The notes beneath the pieces were generated by a model. The model worked only from the letters and a program-made list of their open reading frames with translations, was not told where the DNA came from and made no database searches. A program made the position numbers and the translations under genes. Positions 46,573-56,539 of a DNA stretch of 64,000 nucleotides are shown in pieces (positions within the stretch are counted from its first letter, which is position 1; each line of letters begins with the position of its first letter). Origin of the DNA: Tunturiibacter gelidiferens (lineage in GTDB: Bacteria > Acidobacteriota > Terriglobia > Terriglobales > Acidobacteriaceae); NCBI RefSeq assembly GCF_014201335.1, contig NZ_JACHEB010000007.1, positions 179,357 through 243,356 of the forward strand. The letters are read 5' to 3'.

Positions 46573-47529
46573 TCACTTCGCGTTCTCGATGAAATGTGTG
46601 GCAGTTTCAACCACCTCGTCTCGACCTGCCGCCAAGCCTTTGATGGGTATGACGACGATGTCAGGGACAATGCCGATGCGTTGGGTGGGCCGGTGATCGG
46701 GATAAAAGATGCCGAGGCCGCTAATCATGGTGTTGAGCTGGCCTGGCAGCGAGATAGAAGAAACATTACCGTCAGCACCGGCCGTGGTGCTGCCTATTAC
46801 AACGGCTCCAGGCATCACCCGCAGAGCCATGGCGGTGTATTCGGCTTGGCTCCGCGTGGTTTCATCTACCAAAATGACGATCCTCCCGTTGAAGTGAACG
46901 GGGCCAGGTGCGATGATTGGGCCGTCACTGAAGTGGAATGCGCCGGGATTAGCCAGATCCGCGGATGTAAAAGCAACGAAGGGTGTGGGTTTTGTGGCCA
47001 GGTAGGCGCCGATGGCGAACGGCACAAATTCCGAGGGATAGTTGCGGATATCGACGATCATGCCCTTCGCGTTTTTCGCCTTTTCGAAGTAAGCTGGCAA
47101 ATCGGCAGCTTTAATGCTCGATAGCTTAATGTAAGCAACTTGCGGCGTAAGCAGGCGAAAGGTGTCACCGACAAGGTCGTGTGTGACGACGGTTTGTTTC
47201 CCGGAAAGACGCATCACGGAATATCCAGTGATGTGAAAAACGATGACCCTCTCCTCCAATGAACACTTCCAAACAAGGGTTGGAGGCAACTTCACCGGTA
47301 AAGTCGCCGTCTGGAGGCGCGTCGGGGGCGTCATTGAAGCCGGCGACTCCGTCGGCGTAGTCGTAGTCAGAGACGGAGGGAGCCGCCTAGTTGACCACGC
47401 AAGAGTTGGGCCCGGTTGGAGTGACCGTCCCGGTGTTCGTGCAGTTAGAGGACATCCACCAAACTTGACTCCGTCTCGTACAGGAGCAGTCGAGGTTACG
47501 GTGGTGCCAGGGGATAAGTCGCCGTGCAA
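46573..47529 (-). pseudogene. S41-family peptidase, C-terminal fragment
   Basis: The last 230 residues read as the catalytic half of a tail-specific protease: AYIKLSSIKAADLPAYFEKA, GMIVDIRNYP, VDETTRSQAEYTAMALR (catalytic Ser region), VIGSTTAGADGN and PTQRIGIVPDI. Upstream of about 47235 the frame becomes a non-protein-like Thr/Pro-rich stretch, while another frame carries better sequence. The N-terminal PDZ and leader portions are missing or frameshifted. Probably a decayed gene; a short functional version cannot be fully excluded. Confidence 0.65.
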
Positions 47530-47854
47530 ACCGACCTTGCCGATGTCGCCTACTGCGGTGAAGTCCAGCTCGGCAGGAATGGCTCGGTGGCCCGGATTGC
47601 CTTCGAGTTCGCATTGGGTGGCCGAACTTGCCTAAATCGTGACTCAGTCGACGCCAACGTCTTCGACGATGCGGGCGTTGTAGAGAATCTCTTCTCGTTT
47701 CAAACCTTGTTGATCAACAAAGACGGCGACCAGAGCGTCCCACACACTTTGTGGTTGACCCAGGGAGAACTTCCGGCAGGGCTGGCAGCGGCGTGTGCGT
47801 GGAAAGAAACAAGAACTTCTTTTCCTTGTCCATTAATTGTGGGAAGCTTTGTCG

Positions 47855-48010
47855 AGGTGACGGGGGATTGAGCGGGGTCACATTCAACTTCCGACAGATC
47901 GGGTTGTAGAAGTCCTCTACAGCACCGACAGCAGCAGCTTCGTCGCCTTCTATGGTTATGACGAACAGTTCTTCACTGCGCATGACAATCTCTACGGCGT
48001 CGAGTCCGAT
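47855..48010 (-). pseudogene. Remnant of an acyl carrier protein gene
   Basis: Reading the minus strand from 48010 gives IGLDAVEIVMRSEELF, then ITIEGDEAAAVGAVEDFYNPICRKLNV, then a stretch ending PLNPPSP. This matches the C-terminal half of ACP-like proteins (helix II VEIVMRxEE, helix III and final helix). The N-terminal helix and the DSL phosphopantetheine site are absent or mutated. It probably decayed together with the S41 fragment next to it. Confidence 0.45.
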
Positions 48011-48544
48011 CGGTAGAGGTTAGTCTGCTCGGGTATGTGTCCCATTCTCATCCGGTCCAGACTATCAGCTTATGGGTTATTTATTTGAGGAAGCGCTCTG
48101 GGTTGCGGCAGTCATCGCCACAAACTCTAGCCATATCAACCAGTACCTCCAAGCAAAGAAGTGAATAGAGCTTCTGGTTTTAGCTGGAGATTATTCGGAG
48201 GCCACTCACAAAGCTAGCTACTTTAGGCAATGAGGTATCCGTGAGCTCGAAGGCGCTTCTTACCAATTAGACAGTGTTGCGGGATCCGTTCGGCTAGCCT
48301 CGTTATCGGACCCAGCCGACGCCAGCTACACCACTTAGCAGACAAAACCGAGCAGCCCTCCTTTACGAGACAAGCTGCATCTAAGCGAAATTCACGCCGT
48401 CATACATGACTCTGTATAGAGCCAGCCGGCAATTGCAGAATCGCGCACGCTCTACGCATTGCCAGCTGTCTAGTGAACAGCTTAAGCTGCTAAGTGCAGC
48501 AGTACGGCCATTTACGCGCTCTACTGCATTGCATGAGGAAACCA
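48011..48544. other. Intergenic DNA, no gene seen
   Basis: AT-richer with many stops in all frames. It contains the upstream region and ribosome site (TGAGGAAACC before ATG 48545) of the second TonB receptor. With 47530-47854 it forms a roughly 1-kb decayed stretch. No RNA gene or clear promoter is recognised. Confidence 0.5.
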
Positions 48545-51500
48545 ATGACGCACAGCATCAAGAAGCAAATGTTTTCAAGGGCCCCGTATCTACGCATCCG
48601 TTCAAAAGCGCAAGCTGTTTTATTCAGCGGATGCCTCGCTTTCACAGTTACACCTTTCCTATCAGCACAGAGCACTACAGGCGACATAACTGGAACAGTG
48701 ACCGACACCACCGGCGCAAGCGTACCTAACGCCACTGTGATACTCACTAACTTAGGAACAAAGGAATCAAGGACTATACATTCAGGCGGATCAGGCGATT
48801 ACACTTTTACCCAGCTTGGCCCTGGTAACTATTCGGTACAAATCCAAGAAACTGGCTTTCAGTCCTTTATTATCCCATCCATCGCCCTGAACGCCGGGGA
48901 CCGCGCTCGCGAAGATGCCAAGCTTGCGCTGGGATTAGAATCCACCACGGTGACGGTGACCGCACAAACTCCTGCACTGCAGACAGACAGCTCTAGCATC
49001 TCGCACACGGTGACTGATCAGTCTGTGCAGGATTTGCCGCTTAGCGGACGCAACTACATTAACCTCGTGCAGATCACGCCCGGTGCGAATGAAGGTCCAG
49101 GTAACGGACTAACAAGCGGCGCGCGTCCGGATGACCGTCGTCAGACCTCGGCGGTAGTAGCGAATGGCCAATCGGAGATTCTGAATGACGAGCTCGTCGA
49201 CGGTCTCGATAACAACGAACGCATCATTGGTGGTATCGGTATTCGGCCTTCCATTGAAGCAATCAAGGAAATTAACGTTCAGACGAACAACTACTCGGCA
49301 GAGGTAGGGCGTACTGGTGGTGCGGTTATCAATATCATCACCAAATCAGGCACAAATGATTTTCACGGTTCAGCGTATGAGTTCTTTCAAAATGACGCGC
49401 TGAACGCAACACCATTTGAGTTCGGCGCGACGCAGGCGAATGGTCAGCCCCTTGCGAAGCCTGAACAACGTCAAAATCAGTTTGGGGGTTCGTTTGGTGG
49501 ACCAATCGTGAAGAATAAGCTCTTTTTCTTCGGCGACTACGAAGGCTTGCGTCAGGTTTTGGGCGCCAACCCACAGACATTCCAAACATTGCTTCCATCG
49601 CAGTATGCACTTCTCCATAGCGGAAATATGGCGGCGATCAGTGCGCAACTCGCTGATGGCGGCCCGATCGATAAGGCCGGCCTGAACTACGCTCTGCTCT
49701 ACCCGCTGGCCAACACCCCTGCAAGTCCGGGCAATCCAAACACACAAGGCTTTACGGCCTCTCCGGTAACTACCCGCAACTCGGATACGTACGATGGACG
49801 TGTTGACTGGCAGATTGACCAAAAGGATCTGGTCTATGGTCGTTACACATATAACAAGGTTCCATCGAACTTTCCGGGTCTTTTCCCGACCGTTAATTTA
49901 GCCGGTCTGAACATCGCTCCAGGCGGAGCGATCTTCAACTACTATGGCGCGGCAATCGACACGGCGCAAAATGCGCAAATTAACTTTGTGCGCACCATCA
50001 ATTCGAATGTTCTTCTCCAACTCGGCTTTGGGTTCACACGCGTCAACAATCAATCACTGCCTCTCAACTATGGTGTAAATGCAAGCGAAGCGCTGGGTTT
50101 GCCCGGAATTAACCTCGATGCCACCACGTCGGGTCTTACGCCAGCTTCAACAGCTGGTTACGGCGACATCGGCGACGGTGCCTTTATTCCAATTAAAGAT
50201 ATCGACAACACCTTCCAGGAGAACGGCTCACTCACGATCAACCATGGCAAACACAGCGTCAAGGTCGGTGCAGCTTTAATTCGGCGCCAGGCCGAGAATC
50301 TGCAAAACAACTATGGCATCGGCGACTATACGTTCAATGCTCTTAACCAGGATGCCACGGGACTCGCAGCTCTGCTCCAAGGCAACTTCGCCAATGTGCA
50401 ACGTTCTAACGACCTCGTCCCACCGCACTATAGGAATTGGGAGCCAGACGTTTTTGTTCAAGACGACTTTCACGCTGCGTCGAATCTAACGCTTAATATC
50501 GGCCTGCGTTATGAAGTGCTGACCCCCTTTACCGAAGTGAAAAATGCACTGACCAACTTCGATCCCGTGAGCGGTATTCTGCTGGTCGCTGGTCAGAATG
50601 GTGTCAATAAATACGCAGGACTCAACCCCACCTACAGCAACCTTGGCCCTCGGTTCGGTTTCGCTTATACGCCAAAGCCAAACCTGGTGCTCCGCGGGGG
50701 CTTCGGAATGTCTTACTTCCAAGGAAACTACACATCGAACGGGTCAGAAAAAGCCCAGCCGTTCGTCTCTGACTACCAATGCAATAACGGTGGCTGCCTG
50801 GTAAACCCTGCAACCGGCGTTGCTCCAACTCGGTTCTCACAAGGTCTGCCTCTACCCACAGAATCCAGCGCCACGAATCCCTCGGGAAGTGTCAACGGCG
50901 TTCTAAATGCAGGGTTCCGTACGTCATACCTCGAACAATTCAACCTTGGCCTGGAACGGAGCTTTGGCGCTAACGTGTTAGAGATTACGTATGTCGGTGA
51001 ACTCGGCCGGCATCTGGCGCAGATCACCAATGACCAGAACTCCCCAGTTCTGATCTCCAATTCTGCGCTCGCCGCATTGGCTGTCCAGCAGGGGACAACG
51101 CCTGCAGCTTCCTTTAACACTTTGCGTCCATACCACACCACTTTGCCCAACGCAACGCAGATTGCCCAGTTCACAAGTACGGGCGCTTCCAACTATCAGG
51201 CACTACAGATTTCGTTGACCCGACGTGCTACGGCGGGCCTGACGGTCGGGGCCAACTATACATGGGCGCACAGCCTTGACAATGTTCTGGGATACAGCAA
51301 CGAGGTCAATGATGGCTATGGAGCCGTTCCTACCCAACTCAGCACGATCGAGTACGGCAACAGCGACCTTGATCTCCGGAATCGCCTGAACTTCACTGCG
51401 AATTACGAACTGCCGTTCGGCAAGAACCTAAAAGGCGTCGCAGCATTGGCTGGCAAAGGTTGGCAGGCAAATACTCTGCTGCGCTGGTCAAGCGGCCTCC

Positions 51501-51949
51501 CCTTTACAGTGCTTCAAAATAACGGCGTTGTAAGTACAACGAACGGCTCTACAGGCAATTCGCGTCCGAACCAAATTCACAGTGCCAACCGCAGTGGATT
51601 TAACCTCAACGAATTCTTTGACACGACGGCGTTTCAGCCGCAGTTTTCTGGAACGTTGGGCTCCGAAGCCAGAAATCCCCTTTATGGGCCACACTTCCGT
51701 CAGATTGACTTTTCGGTCTTCAAGAGCTTCCCTGTCTACAAAGAGTCCACCCTTGAGTTCCGTGTAGAAGCATTCAACATCGTGAACACAACAAACTTCG
51801 CCAATCCAAACAATACCTATAATGCTGTACCTACCGCCGGAAATCCGGACCAGTACACCTACACAGCAAACAATGTCGGGCAAATCACAAGCGGCTCAGC
51901 CAACTATGTTCCGCGGCAGATCCAGTTTGCGCTCAAGTATCAGTTCTAA
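48545..51949 (+). CDS. TonB-dependent receptor with carboxypeptidase-regulatory-like domain (second)
   Basis: About 1134 aa. The signal region ends near FLSAQS. The CarboxypepD_reg domain is GDITGTVTDTTGASVPNATV. The plug has DLPLSGRNYINLVQITPGAN and VINIITKSGTNDFHGSAYEFF. The barrel ends in QFALKYQF with C-terminal Phe. It has lower GC and different codon choice from the receptor at 17928, so it is not a recent duplicate. The ligand is unknown. ATG 48545 is chosen for AGGA upstream. A perfect 12-bp terminator stem follows. Confidence 0.92.
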   Translation: MTHSIKKQMFSRAPYLRIRSKAQAVLFSGCLAFTVTPFLSAQSTTGDITGTVTDTTGASVPNATVILTNLGTKESRTIHSGGSGDYTFTQLGPGNYSVQIQETGFQSFIIPSIALNAGDRAREDAKLALGLESTTVTVTAQTPALQTDSSSISHTVTDQSVQDLPLSGRNYINLVQITPGANEGPGNGLTSGARPDDRRQTSAVVANGQSEILNDELVDGLDNNERIIGGIGIRPSIEAIKEINVQTNNYSAEVGRTGGAVINIITKSGTNDFHGSAYEFFQNDALNATPFEFGATQANGQPLAKPEQRQNQFGGSFGGPIVKNKLFFFGDYEGLRQVLGANPQTFQTLLPSQYALLHSGNMAAISAQLADGGPIDKAGLNYALLYPLANTPASPGNPNTQGFTASPVTTRNSDTYDGRVDWQIDQKDLVYGRYTYNKVPSNFPGLFPTVNLAGLNIAPGGAIFNYYGAAIDTAQNAQINFVRTINSNVLLQLGFGFTRVNNQSLPLNYGVNASEALGLPGINLDATTSGLTPASTAGYGDIGDGAFIPIKDIDNTFQENGSLTINHGKHSVKVGAALIRRQAENLQNNYGIGDYTFNALNQDATGLAALLQGNFANVQRSNDLVPPHYRNWEPDVFVQDDFHAASNLTLNIGLRYEVLTPFTEVKNALTNFDPVSGILLVAGQNGVNKYAGLNPTYSNLGPRFGFAYTPKPNLVLRGGFGMSYFQGNYTSNGSEKAQPFVSDYQCNNGGCLVNPATGVAPTRFSQGLPLPTESSATNPSGSVNGVLNAGFRTSYLEQFNLGLERSFGANVLEITYVGELGRHLAQITNDQNSPVLISNSALAALAVQQGTTPAASFNTLRPYHTTLPNATQIAQFTSTGASNYQALQISLTRRATAGLTVGANYTWAHSLDNVLGYSNEVNDGYGAVPTQLSTIEYGNSDLDLRNRLNFTANYELPFGKNLKGVAALAGKGWQANTLLRWSSGLPFTVLQNNGVVSTTNGSTGNSRPNQIHSANRSGFNLNEFFDTTAFQPQFSGTLGSEARNPLYGPHFRQIDFSVFKSFPVYKESTLEFRVEAFNIVNTTNFANPNNTYNAVPTAGNPDQYTYTANNVGQITSGSANYVPRQIQFALKYQF

Positions 51950-52092
51950 TTCATGCTCAACATTAGACGCCCAGCGAGTGCTCGCTGGGCGTTTTGTTTT
52001 TGGATTACGAGCTGCGCCCTTACGGACAGCGAGCAACACGCCATCGTCGCTATAAACATGAGGATGCTGAACGGGTGGTCCGGCCTTTTCAT
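51946..52092 (-). pseudogene. Possible remnant: signal peptide of a lost secreted protein
   Basis: From ATG 52092 (AAGGGA upstream) the minus strand encodes a 48-residue peptide: MKRPDHPFSILMFIATMACC, then SLSVRAQ, a textbook signal peptide with a cleavage site. It then runs into the receptor terminator and stops at 51946. Probably the 5' end of a truncated gene. Confidence 0.35.
51967..51998 (+). terminator. Rho-independent terminator of the second TonB receptor
   Basis: ACGCCCAGCGAG (51967-51978) and CTCGCTGGGCGT (51981-51992) form a perfect inverted repeat with a minimal loop, followed by TTTGTTTT. Confidence 0.88.
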
Positions 52093-52224
52093 AGGGGTTC
52101 CCTTGCAAGCGTGAGAGTCAGAATGGCTCACCAAATCATACGGGCTGGCGAAAAACGGCGTTGTCGGCAACTTCAACCGAACTTGCAAAAACGAGAGGCC
52201 GTAAGGACACCTATCAATCGCCTG

Positions 52225-53025
52225 TCAGATAGTGCGATCGTAGAGTTGCTGCTGGTAACTCTTAACCCATTCTTCCGACGAAGGAGGAAAGATGTTGAGA
52301 AACTTCCCCTCGCGAGAAGGAATCACTTCAATCATCTTTGCGATCATGTCCTTTGGATCGAGTCTTCCCTCAGGTTTACCGAGCAGCCCATCGACCACTT
52401 TCTTGAAGGCGTCGCGCTTGATAAAGTTCACGTCATCGTCGAGCCAGCGCAGACCGGCTTCAACCACAGTCTCGTTGAAACCGGTAAGGTAGGGTCCGGG
52501 ATTGATGGTTTGAACCTGAATCCCGAACGGTTTCAACTCCTCGTACATTGCTTCAGCGATAGATTGCACAGCATGTTTGCTCGCGGCATACGCGGGAATT
52601 GGCGGGACCGTGAGTAGTCCAACAACTGAGGACGTGAATACCACCTTTCCCTTAACCCCCGAGGCCACCCAGTTCCGCACCACGCGCTGGGTAAAATCCA
52701 AAGCCGAAAAGACATTCGTTTCGAAGTTCTCCCGCACCAGATCAACCGGAATCTCGGACATAGGCCCTCCCTCGCCTATGCCCACGTTATTCACCAGAAT
52801 GTCGAACTTGAATTTGAGCGCGTGCGCCACATCATACTTATCGAGCAGGTCCAACTTCTCGACTCGCAATGTTTTGAGGCCGAGCGAGCTGGCTTTTTCC
52901 CGCATAGCTGTCACTTGTGGCCAGCTCTGAACCGCTGCTATGACGTTGTGCCCTTTCTGCGCCAGTCCCAAAGCGGTTCCTTCACCAAATCCGGAGCCTG
53001 CTCCCGTGATCAATATCTCCTGCAT
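52225..53025 (-). CDS. Short-chain dehydrogenase/reductase
   Basis: A classical SDR of 266 aa. The cofactor motif is TGAGSGFG (residues about 7-14), followed by NNVGIGEGG. Catalytic Ser is in VVFTSSVVG and the YxxxK motif is YAASKHAVQ. It oxidises or reduces a small alcohol/carbonyl using NAD(P); substrate unknown. GGAG lies before the ATG. The GlcG-like gene follows upstream on the same strand, 24 bp away, so the two are probably co-transcribed. Confidence 0.92.
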   Translation of the reverse strand: MQEILITGAGSGFGEGTALGLAQKGHNVIAAVQSWPQVTAMREKASSLGLKTLRVEKLDLLDKYDVAHALKFKFDILVNNVGIGEGGPMSEIPVDLVRENFETNVFSALDFTQRVVRNWVASGVKGKVVFTSSVVGLLTVPPIPAYAASKHAVQSIAEAMYEELKPFGIQVQTINPGPYLTGFNETVVEAGLRWLDDDVNFIKRDAFKKVVDGLLGKPEGRLDPKDMIAKMIEVIPSREGKFLNIFPPSSEEWVKSYQQQLYDRTI

Positions 53026-53049
53026 ATGAGTGATCTCCTTTCTTGTTAG

Positions 53050-53454
53050 TTAGACTTTCAACGCCGATTGGCCGCTTTGAGCGACCACATAGTCTTGAGC
53101 CGACGTCCCTCCCGACACACCGATGCTCCCGATCACGTGCCCATCGACGTTCTTGAAAGGAATTCCGCCGGCAAACGTAACGAGGTTGCCATTGGTGATC
53201 TCCATTCCATGCGCGTCTCCCCCTGCTTTGCTGTAGTTGTCAACGGTTTGCGTCTCCATTTCAAAGAGGGCCGACGTCTTCGCCTTCTTCATGGCGATAT
53301 CGATCACTCCAAGCCACGCTCCATCCATGCGATGAAATGCTTTCAAGTGGCCTCCCGAATCAAGGATTGCAATGCAAACTGAAATCCCGAGTTCTTTCGC
53401 CTTCAGTATGGAAGCCTTCAAGACCCGTTCCGCCTGCTCCGCCGTAATCTGCAT
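53050..53454 (-). CDS. GlcG/HbpS-family (DUF336) heme-binding-like protein
   Basis: 134 aa with the family pattern: AERVLKASILKAKELGISVCIAILDSGGHLKAFHRMDGA, AMKKAKTSALF, TFAGGIPF and IGSIGVSGGTSAQD. Members bind haem, cobalamin precursors or small carboxylates, or act as accessory proteins; the ligand here is unknown. AAAGGAG precedes the ATG. It is the first gene of a pair with the SDR at 52225. Confidence 0.9.
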   Translation of the reverse strand: MQITAEQAERVLKASILKAKELGISVCIAILDSGGHLKAFHRMDGAWLGVIDIAMKKAKTSALFEMETQTVDNYSKAGGDAHGMEITNGNLVTFAGGIPFKNVDGHVIGSIGVSGGTSAQDYVVAQSGQSALKV

Positions 53455-53752
53455 CCTCGCTGCTCCTTTGGGTTTACTTAGACGCCTTGGCCCCGCCGCA
53501 ACACTCCACGAACGCGCCGTTCACAATCAGGCTCCATCCAAAGATTTGAACTTCAATGCGGCTACGAGACAGATGCCGGAGGCAGCTGCCTTGATTCCCT
53601 CCTCCATGTATTTCGCAAAGTCATCCCCTGGCCGATCCCATAGCAACGATCAGAGCGTCCGAAGAGCGTAGCCCTCGTGGTGTTCGGCAGCATGTAGTAG
53701 GAGCGAACGGAACGCCTGCAAGGGATTGGTATAGTAGCGGAGCGGGTATCCC

Positions 53753-54679
53753 ATGCGACGTCGCTCCGTCCTGCTCTTGTCGAGTCTGGTCGCGTTATCT
53801 TCGGCGGCGATCCATGCCCAGGATCTGTCGCCGCGAGCATACGTCATCACCCCCATCCATTCGAACGCAGTCATCCTCACCTGGGCCTACTTTGATGGCG
53901 GCGTGGATTTCAACGGAACAGTCCCCATCTCAGGCGCAACCGGAACCTACAACGTCCCTATCTTCAGCCTCTACCACACCTTGAACTTCTTCGGACGTTC
54001 TGCGAACCTCACCGCGTCATTGCCCTACGCAGTTGGAAACTTCACAGGCACAGTGATGGGCCAACAGCAAGCCATCTATCGCTCCGGCCTGTTAGACACA
54101 TCCATCCGCTTCTCCGTAAACCTGAGGGGCGGTCCCGCGATGACGCCGCAGGTGTTCTCAAAATGGAAGCAAAAGACATTGATCGGCCTAAGCGTAAAGA
54201 TCATTGCTCCAACCGGGCAATATGACCCCACGAAGCTCGTAAATTGGGGCATCAATCGCTGGGCCTTCAAACCGGAACTAGGCTATTCAAAACGCTGGAA
54301 CCACTGGGTTCTCGACGGCTACGGCGGAGCGTGGTTCTACACCACCAATCCCGCGTCCTTCGATCAACCCACCCCGAAGCCTCAGACCGAAGCACCGATC
54401 GGTTCCCTGGAAGGCCACTTGAGCTACGATTTGAAGCCGCGCTATTGGGTATCGCTTGATGGCAACTTCTGGTTTGGCGGCGTCACAACACTCAACGGCA
54501 TTCAGAATCTGCAGACCAAACAGACTGGCTCCCGCATCGGAGGCACAGCCTCCGTCCCGATCGGCAAGCACCAATCCATAAAGATCAACTATAGTAATGG
54601 TACATACATCCGCTTCGGCGGGAACTATCAGAACGTCTCACTAGCGTGGCAATACTCCTGGCTCGGCAAACCAAACTAA
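53753..54679 (+). CDS. Outer-membrane transporter, Phenol_MetA_deg family
   Basis: 308 aa. The signal peptide MRRRSVLLLSSLVALSSAA ends at IHAQD. Beta-barrel strands follow, with the family features LSPRAYVITPIHSNAVILTW, LIGLSVKIIAPTGQYDPTKLVNWGINRWAFKPELG and WVLDGYGG. Members are thought to be FadL-like channels for hydrophobic compounds. The 298 bp upstream (53455-53752) hold only short minus-strand peptide remnants that cannot be assigned. Confidence 0.85.
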   Translation: MRRRSVLLLSSLVALSSAAIHAQDLSPRAYVITPIHSNAVILTWAYFDGGVDFNGTVPISGATGTYNVPIFSLYHTLNFFGRSANLTASLPYAVGNFTGTVMGQQQAIYRSGLLDTSIRFSVNLRGGPAMTPQVFSKWKQKTLIGLSVKIIAPTGQYDPTKLVNWGINRWAFKPELGYSKRWNHWVLDGYGGAWFYTTNPASFDQPTPKPQTEAPIGSLEGHLSYDLKPRYWVSLDGNFWFGGVTTLNGIQNLQTKQTGSRIGGTASVPIGKHQSIKINYSNGTYIRFGGNYQNVSLAWQYSWLGKPN

Positions 54680-55008
54680 GCATCACGGCGCCCCAATAAA
54701 TTGGCCGCTACGCTATCACCGCTGCTCCTCAGCTGTTATCATCAAAGAGACAACTCAGCAGCGCTCAGCGCTCCGACGACGGCATCCCAATTTTGCAATG
54801 TAAATGACCGAATCGGTACCGATACCGCGGCCCACATGAAGGTCTCCCTTCCGGCTGGCTAGCCCTGATAAAGCACCTGTGATCTTCAACATAAGCCGAG
54901 TAACAAACACTCACGACGGTCGCTTCGTCTAAAGAATGATGAATGCCTGAACCCTTCGGTAAGGCTGCCGCATCTTTTTTAGTAGACCAACGCTAAAGGC
55001 TAATCTAA
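54680..55008. other. 329-bp intergenic region, no gene seen
   Basis: It contains the perfect 12-bp palindrome ATCGGTACCGAT (54812-54823), which may be chance. No coding frame, RNA gene or terminator is convincing. Confidence 0.4.
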
Positions 55009-56007
55009 ATGCGCTTCTGCCGACTTTTATTGACACTCATCCTGGGTGTCGCTCCGATCACCGCGTTAGGCCAACAGGCCCTCGCGCCCGGACCCCAGCG
55101 CGGAAGCATCAGCGGCGACGTGACCGATGTCGATGGGCTCGTTATTCCCGACGCCACAATCACATTGGATGAGCCGTCTTCAAGCGACTCCCAGACAGTT
55201 ACAGCGAACGAGACAGGATTTTTCGTCCTTAAAAGTGTCGACCCAACGACCCCTCACGAGATTGTCATAAAAGCGAATGGGTTCGGCGATTGGACCTCGC
55301 CTCCCGTCACAATCAGTCCTGGCCAGTCATTCGAACTGACCGACATCAAGCTCAAGGCAGCAATCGTCGAAACTACCGTCTCCGCCGTCACAGTAGAACA
55401 ATTGGCTCTCGAAGAGGTGAAGGCTGCAGAGAAGCAACGCGTCTTTGGCATCATTCCCAACTTCTACGTTTCTTACGACAAGAACCCTGTCCCGCTTACG
55501 TCGAAGCTGAAGTATGAACTCGCCTTCAGAGCCGGCACCGATGTAGCCAGTATCGCCGGCGATTTCTTCATCGCAGCAATCAATCAAGCAGCCGACTATC
55601 CCGACTACCAGCAAGGTTGGAAGGGCTATGGTCAACGCTTCGGTGCCGCCTATGCCGACAGCTTCTCTAACATCATGATCGGCGGCGCCGTTCTGCCTTC
55701 GCTTCTCCATCAGGATCCGCGCTACTTCTACCAGGGCACCGGCACCAAGAAATCTCGCGCCCTTCACGCGATATCAGCTCCATTCATCTGCAGAGGGGAC
55801 AACGGCAAAAACGAGGTCAATTTTTCCAGCATGGGCGGCGATCTGATCGCATCGTCCCTCACCAATCTTTATTATCCGGATAGCAATCGCGGGCCAGGGA
55901 TCGTCTTCACCAGCTTCTTCGTCAACTCCGGCGGCCGAATCGCCAACGCCTTGGTACAGGAGTTTCTCCTGCGCAAGTACACCCACCACTCAGATAAAGG
56001 TGACTAA
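55009..56007 (+). CDS. Secreted carboxypeptidase-regulatory-like domain protein
   Basis: 332 aa. The signal peptide ends near ALGQQ. A CarboxypepD_reg beta-sandwich follows (GSISGDVTDVDGLVIPDATI... to about residue 115). A C-terminal helical domain of about 180 aa has IIPNFYVSYDKNPVPLT, YGQRFGAAYADSFSNIMIGGAVLPSLLHQDPRYFYQG and a GGRIANALVQEF end. This combination recurs in Acidobacteria as envelope proteins of unknown role. Confidence 0.8.
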   Translation: MRFCRLLLTLILGVAPITALGQQALAPGPQRGSISGDVTDVDGLVIPDATITLDEPSSSDSQTVTANETGFFVLKSVDPTTPHEIVIKANGFGDWTSPPVTISPGQSFELTDIKLKAAIVETTVSAVTVEQLALEEVKAAEKQRVFGIIPNFYVSYDKNPVPLTSKLKYELAFRAGTDVASIAGDFFIAAINQAADYPDYQQGWKGYGQRFGAAYADSFSNIMIGGAVLPSLLHQDPRYFYQGTGTKKSRALHAISAPFICRGDNGKNEVNFSSMGGDLIASSLTNLYYPDSNRGPGIVFTSFFVNSGGRIANALVQEFLLRKYTHHSDKGD

Positions 56008-56066
56008 CGGGCGAGCGGCCCATCCAGAAAATCAGCACGATAGAATAGGCTCTCAGAGGAGCACTC

Positions 56067-56411
56067 ATGTCTGTCGCCACCCCGCCACCCTTCACGCTCG
56101 AGATTGAAGATCGCGGCAGCACAGCCGTCGTCCGTTGTCACGGCAAACTACTAGCCGGCCACACCGAGCTGCTTTACGCTCCTGTCTCCCAGCTCCTCCC
56201 CACACACCAACGCGTCATCCTCGACCTCTCAGACCTTACCCACATGGACAGCATGGGACTGGGCGCACTCGTCCGCATCTACGTCTCTGCCCGCACTAAG
56301 GGCTGCGAGCTCGAGCTGCGCCACATCGGCAAAAAGGTTCGAGATCTGCTCATCATGACCAATCTGCTCCCCGCCTTCACCATCGTCGGAGAACACGACA
56401 TAAGAATGTGA
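56067..56411 (+). CDS. STAS-domain protein (anti-sigma factor antagonist-like)
   Basis: 114 aa, a single STAS domain. VRCHGKLLAGHTELLYAPV, then VILDLSDLTHMDSMGLGALVRIY contains the Ser (DSMG) phosphorylated in SpoIIAA/RsbV-type partner switching. It may be a substrate of an RsbU-like phosphatase such as the one at 8845, but distance makes this speculative. AGAGGAG lies upstream of the ATG. Confidence 0.88.
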   Translation: MSVATPPPFTLEIEDRGSTAVVRCHGKLLAGHTELLYAPVSQLLPTHQRVILDLSDLTHMDSMGLGALVRIYVSARTKGCELELRHIGKKVRDLLIMTNLLPAFTIVGEHDIRM

Positions 56412-56539
56412 CACAGCAGGCTCCAGAGGTCTAACCTGACTGCGCATCAGGGGCGACCGTTTTGTCAAAAATAACGACAACTAAACCTCAACTCCCCTGT
56501 TCATAACTGCAACGCGAGTTTCTCTCAGGAGCAAACACC

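Noticed and set aside
53530..53740. Minus-strand peptide pieces between the GlcG-like gene and the Phenol_MetA_deg gene
   Set aside because: Short stretches look protein-like, but stops and frame changes break them and no family could be named.
54812..54823. 12-bp palindrome ATCGGTACCGAT as an operator
   Set aside because: Single copy, far from any start (about 185 bp), no partner sites; chance occurrence is plausible.
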